Below, piece by piece: positions 20,603 through 32,127 of a stretch of 46,813 bases of DNA. Position 1 is the stretch's first letter; each line of letters begins with the position of its first letter. Source of the stretch: Saccoglossus kowalevskii (lineage: Eukaryota; Hemichordata; Enteropneusta; Harrimaniidae). Both the position numbers and the translations under genes were made by a program. The notes beneath the pieces were generated by a model. That model made no database searches. It had not been told where the DNA came from and worked only from the letters and a program-made list of their open reading frames with translations. The DNA lies in assembly GCF_000003605.2 (NCBI RefSeq), contig NW_003113202.1:7501-54313 (forward strand). The letters run 5' to 3'.

Positions 20603-20674
20603 AGGCTCGTCCGGGAGTTGAACCCGGAACCTCTCGCACCCAAAGCGAGAACCATACCCTTATACCAACGAGCC
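20603..20674 (-). tRNA. AGG/TGG hybrid tRNA-Pro (TGG), no terminator
   Basis: T arm is AGG-type, anticodon and D arm are TGG-type with G24, A12 and A15, so an exchange fell inside the gene. C73 is T. The downstream A-run is broken (GTTAAGAATT), leaving no T4. The next TTTT lies about 105 nt on, in the L spacer core (20495-20498). Confidence 0.8.
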
Positions 20675-21063
20675 GATTCTGACTAATGAGTTAGGAGAGA
20701 AATAAAAAAAAATCAGTTTTATTCAGTTTTGCGACTCAATTGACAAGTTTTAAAATAGTATTTAGCAAATCTTTATACAATTCCATTTCAGGGTAATGAT
20801 TCAGTAAACGAAATCAAAAACTCATCTTTAAACTTTCGAGTAAACTAACAACCAAAGCGAGTGACCATATTTGTGATTTACTGCCTTGCACTGCAGGGAA
20901 TTCTCCATTTCATTGCCATGATTGTCTACTTGTTGGCACATTCCGATGTGGTCGCAAAATCCCCGGTCAGTATAATTGTGAGAATTTCTATTTTTGTTTT
21001 TCTGTCGAATTTCATAACTTAAATTGAAATGCAGGCATCATAATGCAGTATGTTAAAAAATAT

Positions 21064-21135
21064 GGGCTCGTCCGGGAGTTGAACCCGGGACCTCTCGCAT
21101 CCTAAGCGAGAATCATGCCCCTAGACTAACGAGCC
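21064..21135 (-). tRNA. tRNA-Pro: tRNA-Pro (AGG), A37
   Basis: A37 replaces G37 and A9 replaces G9. S2 spacer upstream. Confidence 0.84.
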
Positions 21136-21270
21136 AGACATACGCTCCACAAACGTATGGATTGACGGAAAATAATTTATAAATATCTCTTTTCTAAAAG
21201 TGTGCAAAGGTTGCCTTATTGATGCAAGTCGAATCTTCAGCAGCCATTTTTCTAAGTTTGGTAAAATTAT

Positions 21271-21342
21271 GGGCTCGTCCGGGATTTGAACCCGCGACCT
21301 CTCGCACCCAAAGCGAGAATCATACCCTTATACCAACGAGCC
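21271..21342 (-). tRNA. tRNA-Pro: tRNA-Pro (TGG), weakened
   Basis: G49, A12 and A15; close to 38182 and 40184. Confidence 0.78.
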
Positions 21343-21730
21343 GATTCTGACTAATGAGTTAGGAGAGAAATAAAAAAAATCAGTTTTATTCAGTTTTGCG
21401 ACTCAATTGACAAGTTTTAAAATAGTATTTAGCAAATCTTTATACAATTCCATTTCAGGGTAATGATTCAGTAAACGAAATCAAAAACGCATCTTTAATC
21501 TTTCGAGTGAACTAACAGACAAAGCGAGTGACCATATTTGTGATTTACTGCCTTCCACTGCAGGGAATTCTCCATTTCATTGCCATGATTGTCTACTTGT
21601 TGGCACATTCCGATGTGGTCGCAAAATCCCCGGTCTGTGTAATTGTGAGAATTTCTATTTTTGTTTTTCTGTCGAATTTCATAACTTGAATTGAAATGCA
21701 GGCAACATAATGCAATATGTTAAAAAATAT

Positions 21731-21802
21731 GGGCTCGTCTGGGAGTTGAACCCGGGACCTCTCGCACCCTAAGCGAAAATCATGCCCCTAGACCAACTAG
21801 CC
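21731..21802 (-). tRNA. tRNA-Pro: tRNA-Pro (AGG), variant
   Basis: A64, T27 wobble, and A5 opposite G68. Confidence 0.8.
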
Positions 21803-21937
21803 AGACATACATTCAACAAACGTATGGATTGTCGGAAAATAATGTATAAATATCTCTTTTCTAAAAGTGTGCAAAGGTTGCCTTATTGATGCAAGTCGAA
21901 TCTTCAGCAGCCATTTTTCTATGTTCGGTTAAATTAT

Positions 21938-22009
21938 GGGCTCGTCCGGGATTTGAACGCGAGACCTCTCGCAACCAAAGCGAGAATCATACCCCTAGAC
22001 CAACGAGCC
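21938..22009 (-). tRNA. tRNA-Pro: tRNA-Pro (TGG), variant
   Basis: T37 in place of G37 and C52 opposite C62. Confidence 0.79.
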
Positions 22010-22398
22010 GATTCTGACTAAGGAGTTAGGAGAGAAATTTTAAAAAATCAGTTTTATTCAGTTTTGCGACTCAATTGACAAGTTTTAAAATAGTATTTAG
22101 CAAATCTTTATACAATTCCATTTCAGGGTAATGATTCAGTAAACGAAATCAAAAACTCATCTTTAAACTTTCGAGTGAACTAACAGACAAAGCGAGTGAC
22201 CATATTTGTGATTTACTGCCTTCCACTGCAGTGAATTCTCCATTTCATTGCCATGATTGTCTACTTGTTGGCACATTCCGATGTGGTCGCAAAATCCCCG
22301 GTCTGTGTAATTGTGAGAATTTCTATTTTTGTTTTTCTGTCGAATTTCATAACTTGAATTGAAATGCAGGCATCATAATGCAATATGTTAAAAAATAT

Positions 22399-22470
22399 GG
22401 GCTCGTCGTGGAGTTGAACCCGGGACCTCTCGCATCCTAAGCGAGAATTATGCCCCTAGACCAACGAGCC
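22399..22470 (-). tRNA. tRNA-Pro: tRNA-Pro (AGG), variant
   Basis: C64 and A63 in the T stem, A37, A23. The S spacer TATA block reads TTTTTAAATA. Confidence 0.77.
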
Positions 22471-22605
22471 AGATATACATTCAAAAAACGTATGGAATGT
22501 CGGAAAATAATTTTTAAATATCTCATTTCTAAAAGTGTTTAAAGGTTGCCATATTGATGCAAGTCGAATCTTCAGCATCCATTTTTCTATGTTTGGTTAA
22601 ATTAT

Positions 22606-22677
22606 GGGCTCGTCCGGGATTTGACCCCGAGACCTCTCGCACCCAATGCGAGAATCATACCCCTAGACCAACGAGCA
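22606..22677 (-). tRNA. tRNA-Pro: tRNA-Pro (TGG), variant
   Basis: G54 in the T loop, A32, and T1 opposite C72. L4-type spacer right part upstream. Confidence 0.78.
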
Positions 22678-23066
22678 GATTCTGACTAATGAGTTAGGAG
22701 AGAAATTTAAAAAAATCAGTTTTATTCAGTTTTGCGACTCAATTGACAAGTTTTAAAATAGTATTTAGCAAATCATTATACAATTCCATTTCAGGGTAAT
22801 GATTCAGTAAACGAAATCAAAAACTCATCTTTAAACTTTCGAGTAAACTAACAGACAAAGCGAATGACCATATTTGTGATTTACTGCCTTGCACTGCAGG
22901 GTATTCTTCCTTTCATTGCCATGATTGTCTACTTGTTGGCACATTCCGATGTGGTCGCAAAATCCCCGGTCATTATAATTGCGAGAATTGTTATTATTGA
23001 TTTTCTGTCGAATTTCATAACTTGAATTGAAATGCAGGCATCATAATGCAATATGATAAAAATTAT

Positions 23067-23140
23067 GGGCTCGTCCGGGAGTTGAACCCGGGACCTCTCG
23101 CACCCTAAGCGAGAATCATGCCCCTAGGCCAACTGATGCC
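23067..23140 (-). pseudogene. tRNA-Pro (AGG) pseudogene, 74 nt
   Basis: Two extra bases in the 5' acceptor strand (AACTGATGCC on the plus strand) destroy the acceptor stem. Anticodon and T arm are normal. Confidence 0.82.
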
Positions 23141-23276
23141 AGACATACATTCAACAAACGTATGTATAGGTCGGAAAATAATTTATAAATATCTCTTTTC
23201 TAAAAGTGTTCAAAGGTTGCCTTATTGATGCAAGTCGAATCTTCAGCAGCCATTTTTCTAACTTTGGCAAAATTAT

Positions 23277-23348
23277 GGGCTCGTCCGGGATTTGAACCCG
23301 AGACCTCTCGCACCCAAAGCGAGAATCATACCCCTAGACCAACGAGCC
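23277..23348 (-). tRNA. tRNA-Pro: tRNA-Pro (TGG)
   Basis: Exact consensus; begins a run of L units. Confidence 0.97.
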
Positions 23349-23737
23349 GATTCTGACTATTGAGTTAGGAGAAAAATTAAAAAAAATCAGTTTTATTCAG
23401 TTTTGCGACTCAATTGACAAGTTTTAAAACAGTATTTAGCAAATCTTTATACAATTCCATTTCAGGGTAATGATTCAGTAAACGAAATCAAAAACTCATC
23501 TTTAAACTTTCGAGAAAACTAACAGCCAAAGCGAGTGACTATATTTGTGATTTACTGCCTTGCACTGCAGGGAATTCTCCATTTCATTGCCATTATTGTC
23601 TTCTTATTGGCACATTCCGATGTGGTCGCAAAATCCCCGGTCAGTATAATTGTGAGAATTTCTATTATTGTTTTTCTGTCGAATTTCATAACTTGAATTG
23701 AAATGCAGGCATAATAATGCAATATGTTAAAAAAAGT

Positions 23738-23809
23738 GGGCTCGTCCGGGATTTGAACCCGAGACTTCTCGCACCCAAAGCGAGAATCATACCCCTAGAC
23801 CAACGAGCC
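23738..23809 (-). tRNA. tRNA-Pro: tRNA-Pro (TGG)
   Basis: One variable-loop G to A; all stems intact. Confidence 0.95.
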
Positions 23810-24197
23810 GATTCTGACTATTGAGTTAGGAGAAAAATTAAAAAAAATCAGTTTTATTCAGTTTTGCGACTCAATTGACAAGTTTTAAAACAGTATTTAG
23901 CAAATCTTTATACAATTCCATTTCAGGGTAATGATTCAGTAAACGAAATCAAAAACTCATCTTTAAACTTTCGAGAAAACTAACAGCCAAAGCGAGTGAC
24001 CATATTTGTGATTTACTGCCTTGCACTGCAGGGAATTCTCCATTTCATTGCCATTATTGTCTTCTTGTTGGCACATTCCGATGTGGTCGCAAAATCCCCA
24101 GTCAGTATAATTGTGAGAATTTCTATTATTGTTTTTCTGTCGAATTTCATAACTTGAATTGAAATGCAGGCATAATAATGCAATATGTTAAAAAAGT

Positions 24198-24269
24198 GGG
24201 CTCGTCCGGGATTTGAACCCGAGACCTCTCGCACCCAAAGCGAGAATCATACCCCTAGACCAACGAGCC
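24198..24269 (-). tRNA. tRNA-Pro: tRNA-Pro (TGG)
   Basis: Exact consensus. Confidence 0.97.
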
Positions 24270-24657
24270 GATTCTGACTATTGAGTTAGGAGAAAAATTA
24301 AAAAAAATCAGTTTTATTCAGTTTTGCGACTCAATTGACAAGTTTTAAAATAGTATTTAGCAAATCTTTATACAATTCCATTTCAGGGTAATGATTCAGT
24401 AAACGAAATCAAAAACTGATCTTTAAATTTCGGGTAAACTAACAGCCAAAGCGAGTGACTATATTTGTGATTTACTGCCTTGCACTGCAGGGAATTCTCC
24501 ATTTCATTGCCATGATTGTCTACTTGTTGGCACATTCCGATGTGGTCGCAAAATCACCGGTCAGTATAATTGTGAGAATTTCTATTATTGTTTTTCTGTC
24601 GAATTTCATAACTTGAATTGAAATGCAGGCATAATAATGCAATATGTTAAAAAAAGT

Positions 24658-24729
24658 GGGCTCGTCCGGGATTTGAACCCGAGACCTCTCGCACCCAAAG
24701 CGAGAATCATACCCCTAGACCAACGAGCC
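24658..24729 (-). tRNA. tRNA-Pro: tRNA-Pro (TGG)
   Basis: Exact consensus; the next L spacer is the GTGTACTTG type that precedes most TGG-with-S genes. Confidence 0.97.
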
Positions 24730-25118
24730 GATTCTGACTATTGAGTTAGAAGAAAAATTAAAAAAAATCAGTTTTATTCAGTTTTGCGACTCAATTGACA
24801 AGTTTTAAAACAGTATTTAGCAAATCTTTATACAATTCCATTTCAGGGTAATGATTCAGTAAACGAAATCAAAAACTCATCTTTAAACTTTCGAGAAAAC
24901 TAACAGCCAAAGCGAGTGACCATATTTGTGATTTACTGCCTTGCACTGCAGGGAATTCTCCATTTCATTGCCATTATTGTGTACTTGTTGGCACATTCCG
25001 ATGTGGTCGCAAAATCCCCGGTCAGTATAATTGTGAGAATTTCTATTATTGTTTTTCTGTCGAATTTCATAACTTGAATTGAAATGCAGGCATCATAATG
25101 CAATATGTTAAAAAATGT

Positions 25119-25190
25119 GGGCTCGTCTGGGATTTGAACCTGAGACCTCTCGCACCCAAAGCGAGAATCATAACCCTAGACCAACGAGCC
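25119..25190 (-). tRNA. tRNA-Pro: tRNA-Pro (TGG) with S spacer upstream
   Basis: A64, A51 and T19; first gene of the 1796 bp repeat. Confidence 0.84.
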
Positions 25191-25326
25191 AGACATACAT
25201 TCAACAAACGTATGTATAGGTCGGAAAATAATTTATAAATATCTCTTTTCTAAAAGTGTTCAAAGGTTGCCTTATTGATGCAAGTCGAAACTTCAGCAGC
25301 CATTTTTCTAACTTTGGTAAAATTAT

Positions 25327-25398
25327 GGGCTCGTCCGGGATTTGAACCCGAGACCTCTCGCACCCAAAGCGAGAATCATACCCCTAGACCAACGAGCC
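25327..25398 (-). tRNA. tRNA-Pro: tRNA-Pro (TGG)
   Basis: Exact consensus. Confidence 0.97.
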
Positions 25399-25787
25399 GA
25401 TTCTGACTAATGAGTTAGGAGAGAAATTAAATAAAAATCAGTTTTATTCAGTTTTGCGACTCAATTGACAAGTTTTAAAACACTATTTAGCAAATCTTTA
25501 TACAATTCCATTTCAGGGTAATGATTCAGTAAACGAAATCAAAAACTCATCTTTAAACTTTCGAGAAAACTAACAGCCAAAGCGAGTGACCATATTTGTG
25601 ATTTACTGCCTTGCACTGCAGGGAATTCTCCATTTCATTGCCATTATTGTCTACTTGTTGGCACATTCCGATGTGGTCACAAAATCCCCGGTCAGTATAA
25701 TTGTGAGAATTTCTATTATTGTTTTTCTGTCGAATTTCATAACTTGAATTGAAATGCAGGCATCATAATGCAATATGTTAAAAATGT

Positions 25788-25859
25788 GGGCTCGTCCGTG
25801 ATTTGAACCCGAGACCTCTCGCACCCAAAGCGAGAATCATACCCCTAGACCAACGAGCC
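25788..25859 (-). tRNA. tRNA-Pro: tRNA-Pro (TGG), A62
   Basis: A62 opposite G52 in the T stem/B box, shared with 27585. Confidence 0.87.
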
Positions 25860-26245
25860 GATTCTGACTAATGAGTTAAGAAAAATTTAAAAAAATCGGT
25901 TTTGTTCAGTTTTGCGACTCAATTGACAAGTTTTAAAATAGTATTTAGCAAATCTTTATACAATTCCATTTCAGGGTAATGATTCAGTAAACGAAATCAA
26001 AAACTGATCTTTAAATTTCGAGTAAACTAACAGCCAAAGCGAGTGACTATATTTGTGATTTACTGCCTTGCACTGCAGGGAATTCTCCATTTCATTGCCA
26101 TGATTGTCTACTTGTTGGCACATTCCGATGTGGTCGCAAAATCCCCGGTCAGTATAATTGTGAGAATTTCTATTTTTGATTTTCTGTCGAATTTCATAAC
26201 TTGAATTGAAATGCAGGCATCATAATGCAATATGTTAAAAAATAT

Positions 26246-26317
26246 GGGCTCGTCCGGGAGTTGAACCCGGGACCTCTCGCACCCTAAGCGAGAATCATGC
26301 CCTTAGACCAACGAGCC
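26246..26317 (-). tRNA. tRNA-Pro: tRNA-Pro (AGG)
   Basis: Only A15 differs. S1 spacer upstream. Confidence 0.93.
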
Positions 26318-26453
26318 AGACATACATTCAACAAACGTATGTATAGGTCGGAAAATAATTTATAAATATCTCTTTTCTAAAAGTGTTCAAAGGTTGCCTT
26401 ATTGATGCAAGTCGAATCTTCAGCAGCCATTATTCTAACTTTGGTAAAATTAT

Positions 26454-26525
26454 GGGCTCGTCCGGGATTTGAAGCCGAGACCTCTCGCACCCAAAGCGAG
26501 AATCATACCCCTAGACCAACGAGCC
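26454..26525 (-). tRNA. tRNA-Pro: tRNA-Pro (TGG), 53C
   Basis: G53 to C only; links this region to the left-end 53C group. Confidence 0.83.
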
Positions 26526-26914
26526 GATTTTGACTAATAAGTTAGGAGAGAAATTAAAAAAAATCAGTTTTATTCAGTTTTGCGACTCAATTGACAAGTT
26601 TTAAAACAGTATTTAGCAAATCTTTATACAATTCCATTTCAGGGTAATGATTCAGTAAACGAAATCAAAAACTCATCTTTAAACTTTCGAGAAAACTAAC
26701 AGCCAAAGCGAGTGACCATATTTGTGATTTACTGCCTTGCACTGCAGGGAATTCTCCATTTCATTGCCATTATTGTGTACTTGTTGGCACATTCCGATGT
26801 GGTCGCAAAATCCCCGGTCAGTATAATTGTGAGAATTTCTATTATTGTTTTTCTGTCGAATTTCATAACTTGAATTGAAATGCAGGCATCATAATGCAAT
26901 ATGTTAAAAAATGT

Positions 26915-26986
26915 GGGCTCGTCTGGGATTTGAACCTGAGACCTCTCGCACCCAAAGCGAGAATCATAACCCTAGACCAACGAGCC
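26915..26986 (-). tRNA. tRNA-Pro: tRNA-Pro (TGG) with S spacer upstream
   Basis: A64, A51 and T19; second-copy counterpart of 25119. Confidence 0.84.
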
Positions 26987-27122
26987 AGACATACATTCAA
27001 CAAACGTATGTATAGGTCGGAAAATAATTTATAAATATCTCTTTTCTAAAAGTGTTCAAAGGTTGCCTTATTGATGCAAGTCGAAACTTCAGCAGCCATT
27101 TTTCTAACTTTGGTAAAATTAT

Positions 27123-27194
27123 GGGCTCGTCCGGGATTTGAACCCGAGACCTCTCGCACCCAAAGCGAGAATCATACCCCTAGACCAACGAGCC
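27123..27194 (-). tRNA. tRNA-Pro: tRNA-Pro (TGG)
   Basis: Exact consensus. Confidence 0.97.
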
Positions 27195-27584
27195 GATTCT
27201 GACTAATGAGTTAGGAGAGAAATTAAATAAAAATCAGTTTTATTCAGTTTTGCGACTCAATTGACAAGTTTTAAAACACTATTTAGCAAATCTTTATACA
27301 ATTCCATTTCAGGGTAATGATTCAGTAAACGAAATCAAAAACTCATCTTTAAACTTTCGAGAAAACTAATAGCCAAAGCGAGTGACCATATTTGTGATTT
27401 ACTGCCTTGCACTGCAGGGAATTCTCCATTTCATTGCCATTATTGTCTACTTGTTGGCACATTCCGATGTGGTCACAAAATCCCCGGTCAGTATAATTGT
27501 GAGAATTTCTATTATTGTTTTTCTGTCGAATTTCATAACTTGAATTGAAATGCAGGCATCATAATGCAATATGTTAAAAAATGT

Positions 27585-27656
27585 GGGCTCGTCCGTGATT
27601 TGAACCCGAGACCTCTCGCACCCAAAGCGAGAATCATACCCCTAGACCAACGAGCC
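27585..27656 (-). tRNA. tRNA-Pro: tRNA-Pro (TGG), A62
   Basis: A62 as in 25788; the indel-rich L spacer follows. Confidence 0.87.
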
Positions 27657-28038
27657 GATTCTGACTAAATGAGTTAAGAAAAATTTAAAAAATCGGTTTT
27701 GTTCAGTTTTGCGACTCAATTGACAAGTTTTAAATAGTATTTAGCAAATCTTATACAATTCCCATTTCAGGGTAATGATCAGTAAACAAAATAAAAACTC
27801 ATCTTAAACTTTCGAGAAACTAACAGCCACAGCGAGTGACCATATTTGTGATTTACTGCCTTGCACTGCAGGGAATTCCCCATTTCATTGCCATTATTGT
27901 CTACTTGTTGGCACATTCCGATGTGGTCGCAAAATCCCCGGTCAGTATAATTGTGAGAATTTCTATTATTGTTTTTCTGTCGAATTTCATAACTTGAATT
28001 GAAATGAAGGCATCATAATGCAATATGTTAAAAATTAT
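27657..28038 (-). repeat. L spacer with a cluster of single-base indels
   Basis: Between about 27660 and 27830 many one-base length changes occur (ACTAAATG, TTTAAATAG, CTTATACAATTCCC, ATGATCAG, AAAATAAAAAC, TCTTAAAC, GAGAAACT), unlike the substitution pattern of the other copies. Probably a poorly polished stretch of assembly; real decay is possible. Confidence 0.6.
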
Positions 28039-28110
28039 GGGCTCGTCAGGGAGTTGAACCCGGGACCTCTCGCACCATAAGCGAGAATCATGCCCCTAGA
28101 CCAACAAGCC
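28039..28110 (-). tRNA. tRNA-Pro body with anticodon ATG
   Basis: Loop TTATGGT gives ATG (codon CAU, His by anticodon). T64 and T5 also present. The body remains AGG-type proline. Confidence 0.8.
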
Positions 28111-28245
28111 AGACATACATTCAACAAGCGTATGGATTGTCGGAAAATAATTTATAAATATCTCTTTTCTAAAAGAGTTCAAAGGTTGCCTTATTGATGC
28201 AAGTCGAATCTTCAGCAGCCATTTTTCTAAGTTTGGTAAAATTAG

Positions 28246-28317
28246 GGGCTCGTCCGGGATTTGAAACCGAGACCTCTAGCACCCAAAGCGAGAATCATAC
28301 CCTTATACCAACGAGCC
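28246..28317 (-). tRNA. tRNA-Pro: tRNA-Pro (TGG), weakened
   Basis: T53, T41 opposite C29, A12 and A15. Near-identical to 38849. Confidence 0.73.
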
Positions 28318-28705
28318 GATTCTGACTAATGAGTTAGGAGAGAAATTTTAAAAAATCAGTTTTATTAGTTTTGCGACTCAATTGACAAGTTTTAAAATAG
28401 TATTTAGCAAATCATTATACAATTCCATTTCAGGGTAATGATTCAGTAAACGAAATCAAAAACTCATCTTTAAACTTTCGAGTAAACTAACAACCAAAGC
28501 GAGTGACCATATTTGTGATTTACTGCCTTGCACTGCAGGGAATTCTCCATTTCATTGCCATGATTGTCTACTTGTTGGCACATTCCGATGTGGTCGCAAA
28601 ATCCCCGGTCAGTATAATTGTGAGAATTTCTATTTTTGTTTTTCTGTCGAATTTCATAACTTGAATTGAAATGCAGGCATCATAATGCAGTATGTTAAAA
28701 AACAT

Positions 28706-28777
28706 GGGCTCGTCCGGGAGTTGAACCCGGGACCTCTCGCACCCTAAGCGAGAATCATGCCCCTAGACCTACAAGCC
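28706..28777 (-). tRNA. tRNA-Pro: tRNA-Pro (AGG), variant
   Basis: T5 and A8, sister of 11314. Confidence 0.83.
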
Positions 28778-28911
28778 AGACATACATTCAACAAGCGTAT
28801 GGATTGTCGGAAAATAATTTATAAATATCTCTTTTCTAAAAGAGTTCAAAGGTTGCCTTATTGATGCAAGTCGAATCCTCAGCAGCCATTTTTCTAAATT
28901 TGGTAAAATTA

Positions 28912-28983
28912 GGGCTCGTCCGGGATTTGAAACCGAGACCTCTCGCACCCAAAGCGAGAATCATACCCTTATACCAACGAGCC
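28912..28983 (-). tRNA. tRNA-Pro: tRNA-Pro (TGG), weakened
   Basis: T53, A12 and A15. The flank has lost one G (AATTAGGGCTCG). Confidence 0.74.
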
Positions 28984-29368
28984 GATTCTGACTATGAGTT
29001 AGAGAAAAAAATAAAAAAATCAGTTTTATTCAGTTTGCGACTCAATTGACAAGTTTTAAAACAGTATTTAGCAAATCTTTATACAATTCCATTCAGGGTA
29101 ATGATTCAGTAAACGAAATCAAAAACTCATCTTTAAACTTTCGAGTAAACTAACAGCCAAAGCGAGTGACTATATTTGTGATTTACTGCCTTGCACTGCA
29201 GGGAATTCTCCATTTCATTGCCATTATTGTCTTCTTGTTGGCACATTCCGATGTGGTCGCAAAATCCCCGGTCAGTATAATTGTGAGAATTTCTATTATT
29301 GTTTTTCTGTCGAATTTCATATCTTGAATTGAAATGCAGGCATCATAAAGCAATATGTTAAAAAATGT
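28984..29368 (-). repeat. L spacer with homopolymer-length changes
   Basis: Short indels (ACTATGAG, TTAGAGAAAAAAAT, CAGTTTGCG, CCATTCAGG) are clustered before 29100. The rest of the spacer is normal. Confidence 0.55.
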
Positions 29369-29440
29369 GGGCTCGTCTGGGATTTGAAACCGAGACCTCT
29401 CGCACCCAAAGCGAGAATTATACCCCTAGACCAACGAGCC
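29369..29440 (-). tRNA. tRNA-Pro: tRNA-Pro (TGG), 53T/A23 group
   Basis: A64, T53 and A23. Begins a seven-gene run of L units; the same triple is at 30290, 30750, 31210 and 43982. Confidence 0.78.
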
Positions 29441-29828
29441 GATTCTGACTAATGAGTTAGGAGAAAAATTAAAAAAAATCAGTTTTATTCAGTTTTGCGA
29501 CTCAATTGACAAGTTTTAAAATAGTATTTAGCAAATCTTTATACAATTCCATTTCAGGGTAATGATTCAGTAAACGAAATCAAAAACTGATCTTTAAATT
29601 TCGGGTAAACTAACAGCCAAAGCGAGTGACTATATTTGTGATTTACTGCCTTGCACTGCAGGGAATTCTCCATTTCATTGCCATGATTGTCTACTTGTTG
29701 GCACATTCCGATGTGGTCGCAAAATCACCGGTCAGTATAATTGTGAGAATTTCTATTATTGTTTTTCTGTCGAATTTCATAACTTGAATTGAAATGCAGG
29801 CATAATAATGCAATATGTTAAAAAAAGT

Positions 29829-29900
29829 GGGCCCGTCCGGGATTTGAACCCGAGACCTCTCGCACCCAAAGCGAGAATCATACCCCTAGACCAACGAGCC
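29829..29900 (-). tRNA. tRNA-Pro: tRNA-Pro (TGG)
   Basis: Only G69, a wobble partner for T4. Confidence 0.94.
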
Positions 29901-30289
29901 GATTCTGACTATTGAGTTAGGAGAAAAATTAAAAAAAATCAGTTTTATTCAGTTTTGCGACTCAATTGACAAGTTTTAAAACAGTATTTAGCAAATCTTT
30001 ATACAATTCCATTTCAGGGTAATGATTCAGTAAACGAAATCAAAAACTCATCTTTAAACTTTCGAGAAAACTAACAGCCAAAGCGAGTGACCATATTTGT
30101 GATTTACTGCCTTGCACTGCAGGGAATTCTCCATTTCATTGCCATTATTGTCTACTTGTTGGCACATTCCGATGTGGTCGCAAAATCCCCGGTCAGTATA
30201 ATTGTGAGAATTTCTATTATTGTTTTTCTGTCGAATTTCATATCTTGAATTGAAATGCAGGCATCATAATGCAATATGTTAAAAAATGT

Positions 30290-30361
30290 GGGCTCGTCTG
30301 GGATTTGAAACCGAGACCTCTCGCACCCAAAGCGAGAATTATACCCCTAGACCAACGAGCC
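30290..30361 (-). tRNA. tRNA-Pro: tRNA-Pro (TGG), 53T/A23 group
   Basis: A64, T53 and A23, with intact acceptor and anticodon arms. Confidence 0.78.
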
Positions 30362-30749
30362 GATTCTGACTAATAAGTTAGGAGAAAAATTAAAAAAAAT
30401 CAGTTTTATTCAGTTTTGCGACTCAATTGACAAGTTTTAAAATAGTATTTAGCAAATCTTTATACAATTCCATTTCAGGGTAATGATTCAGTAAACGAAA
30501 TCAAAAACTGATCTTTAAATTTCGAGTAAACTAACAGCCAAAGCGAGTGACTATATTTGTGATTTACTGCCTTGCACTGCAGGGAATTCTCCATTTCATT
30601 GCCATGATTGTCTACTTGTTGGCACATTCCGATGTGGTCGCAAAATCCCCGGTCAGTATAATTGTGAGAATTTCTATTTTTGTTTTTCTGTCGAATTTCA
30701 TAACTTGAATTGAAATGCAGGCATCATAATGCAATATGTTAAAAAATAT

Positions 30750-30821
30750 AGGGTCGTCTGGGATTTGAAACCGAGACCTCTCGCACCCAAAGCGAGAATT
30801 ATACCCCTAGACCAACGAGCC
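30750..30821 (-). tRNA. tRNA-Pro: tRNA-Pro (TGG), damaged acceptor
   Basis: T73 and C70 (opposite C3) on top of A64, T53 and A23. Confidence 0.72.
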
Positions 30822-31209
30822 GATTCTGACTAATAAGTTAGGAGAAAAATTAAAAAAAATCAGTTTTATTCAGTTTTGCGACTCAATTGACAAGTTTTAA
30901 AATAGTATTTAGCAAATCTTTATACAATTCCATTTCAGGGTAATGATTCAGTAAACGAAATCAAAAACTCATCTTTAAATTTCGAGTAAACTAACAGCCA
31001 AAGCGAGTGTCCATATTTGTGATTTACTGCCTTGCACTGCAGGGAATTCTCCATTTCATTGCCATTATTGTCTTCTTGTTGGCACATTCCGATGTGGTCG
31101 CAAAATCCCCGGTCAGTATAATTGTGAGAATTTCTATTATTGTTTTTCTGTCGAATTTCATATCTTGAATTGAAATGCAGGCATCATAATGCAATATGTT
31201 AAAAAATGT

Positions 31210-31281
31210 GGGCTCGACTGGGATTTGAAACCGAGACCTCTCGCACCCGAAGCGAGAATTATACCCCTAGACCAACGAGCC
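31210..31281 (-). tRNA. tRNA-Pro: tRNA-Pro with anticodon CGG
   Basis: Loop TTCGGGT gives CGG (codon CCG), the only one in the window. T66 opposite T7 plus the A64/T53/A23 group changes make it a weak gene. Confidence 0.8.
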
Positions 31282-31669
31282 GATTCTGACTAATGAGTTA
31301 GGAGAAAAATTAAAAAAAATCAGTTTTATTCAGTTTTGCGACTCAATTGACAAGTTTTAAAATAGTATTTAGCAAATCTTTATACAATTCCATTTCAGGG
31401 TAATGATTCAGTAAACGAAATCAAAAACTGATCTTTAAATTTCGAGTAAACTAACAGCCAAAGCGAGTGACTATATTTGTGATTTACTGCCTTGCACTGC
31501 TGGGAATTCTCCATTTCATTGCCATGATTGTCTACTTGTTGGCACATTCCGATGTGGTCGCAAAATCCCCGGTCAGTGTAATTGTGAGAATTTCTATTAT
31601 TGTTTTTCTGTCGAATTTCATAACTTGAATTGAAATGCAGGCATCATAATGCAATATGTTAAAAATTAC

Positions 31670-31741
31670 GGGCTCGTCCTGGAGTTGAACCCGGGACCTC
31701 TCGCACCCAAAGCGAGAATCATACCCCTAGACCAACGAGCC
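31670..31741 (-). tRNA. tRNA-Pro: AGG/TGG hybrid tRNA-Pro (TGG)
   Basis: AGG-type T arm (C49, AGG-type T loop) joined to TGG anticodon and D arm, with an L spacer upstream; A63 opposite G51. T5 terminator present. Confidence 0.84.
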
Positions 31742-32127
31742 GATTCTAACTAATGAGTTAAGAAAAATTAAAAAAAATCTGTTTTGTTCAGTTTTGCGAC
31801 TCAATTGACAAGTTTTAAAATAGTATTTAGCAAATCTTTATACAATTCCATTTCAGGGTAATGATTCAGTAAACGAAATCAAAAACTGATCTTTAAATTT
31901 CGAGTAAACTAACAGCCAAAGCGAGTGACTATATTTGTGATTTACTGCCTTGCACTGCAGGGAATTCTCCATTTCATTGCCATGATTGTCTACTTGTTGG
32001 CACATTCCGATGTGCTCGCAAAATCCCCGGTCAGTATAATTGTGAGAATTTCTATTTTTGATTTTCTGTCGAATTTCATAACTTGAATTGAAATGCAGGC
32101 ATCATAATGCAATATGTTAAAAAATAT

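Larger units (their letters stand above)
25119..28038 (-). repeat. Higher-order repeat, period about 1796 bp, second copy incomplete
   Basis: 25119, 25327 and 25788 recur at 26915, 27123 and 27585. Both copies share the TGG gene with an S spacer, AAATAAAAATCAG and CACTATTTAGC in the following L spacer, and a 62A change in the third gene. The second copy departs after 27656. Confidence 0.82.

Noticed and set aside
28861-29049. Plus-strand 62-residue open frame across a tRNA
   Set aside because: Runs antisense through a tRNA gene and depends on indels in a poorly polished stretch.
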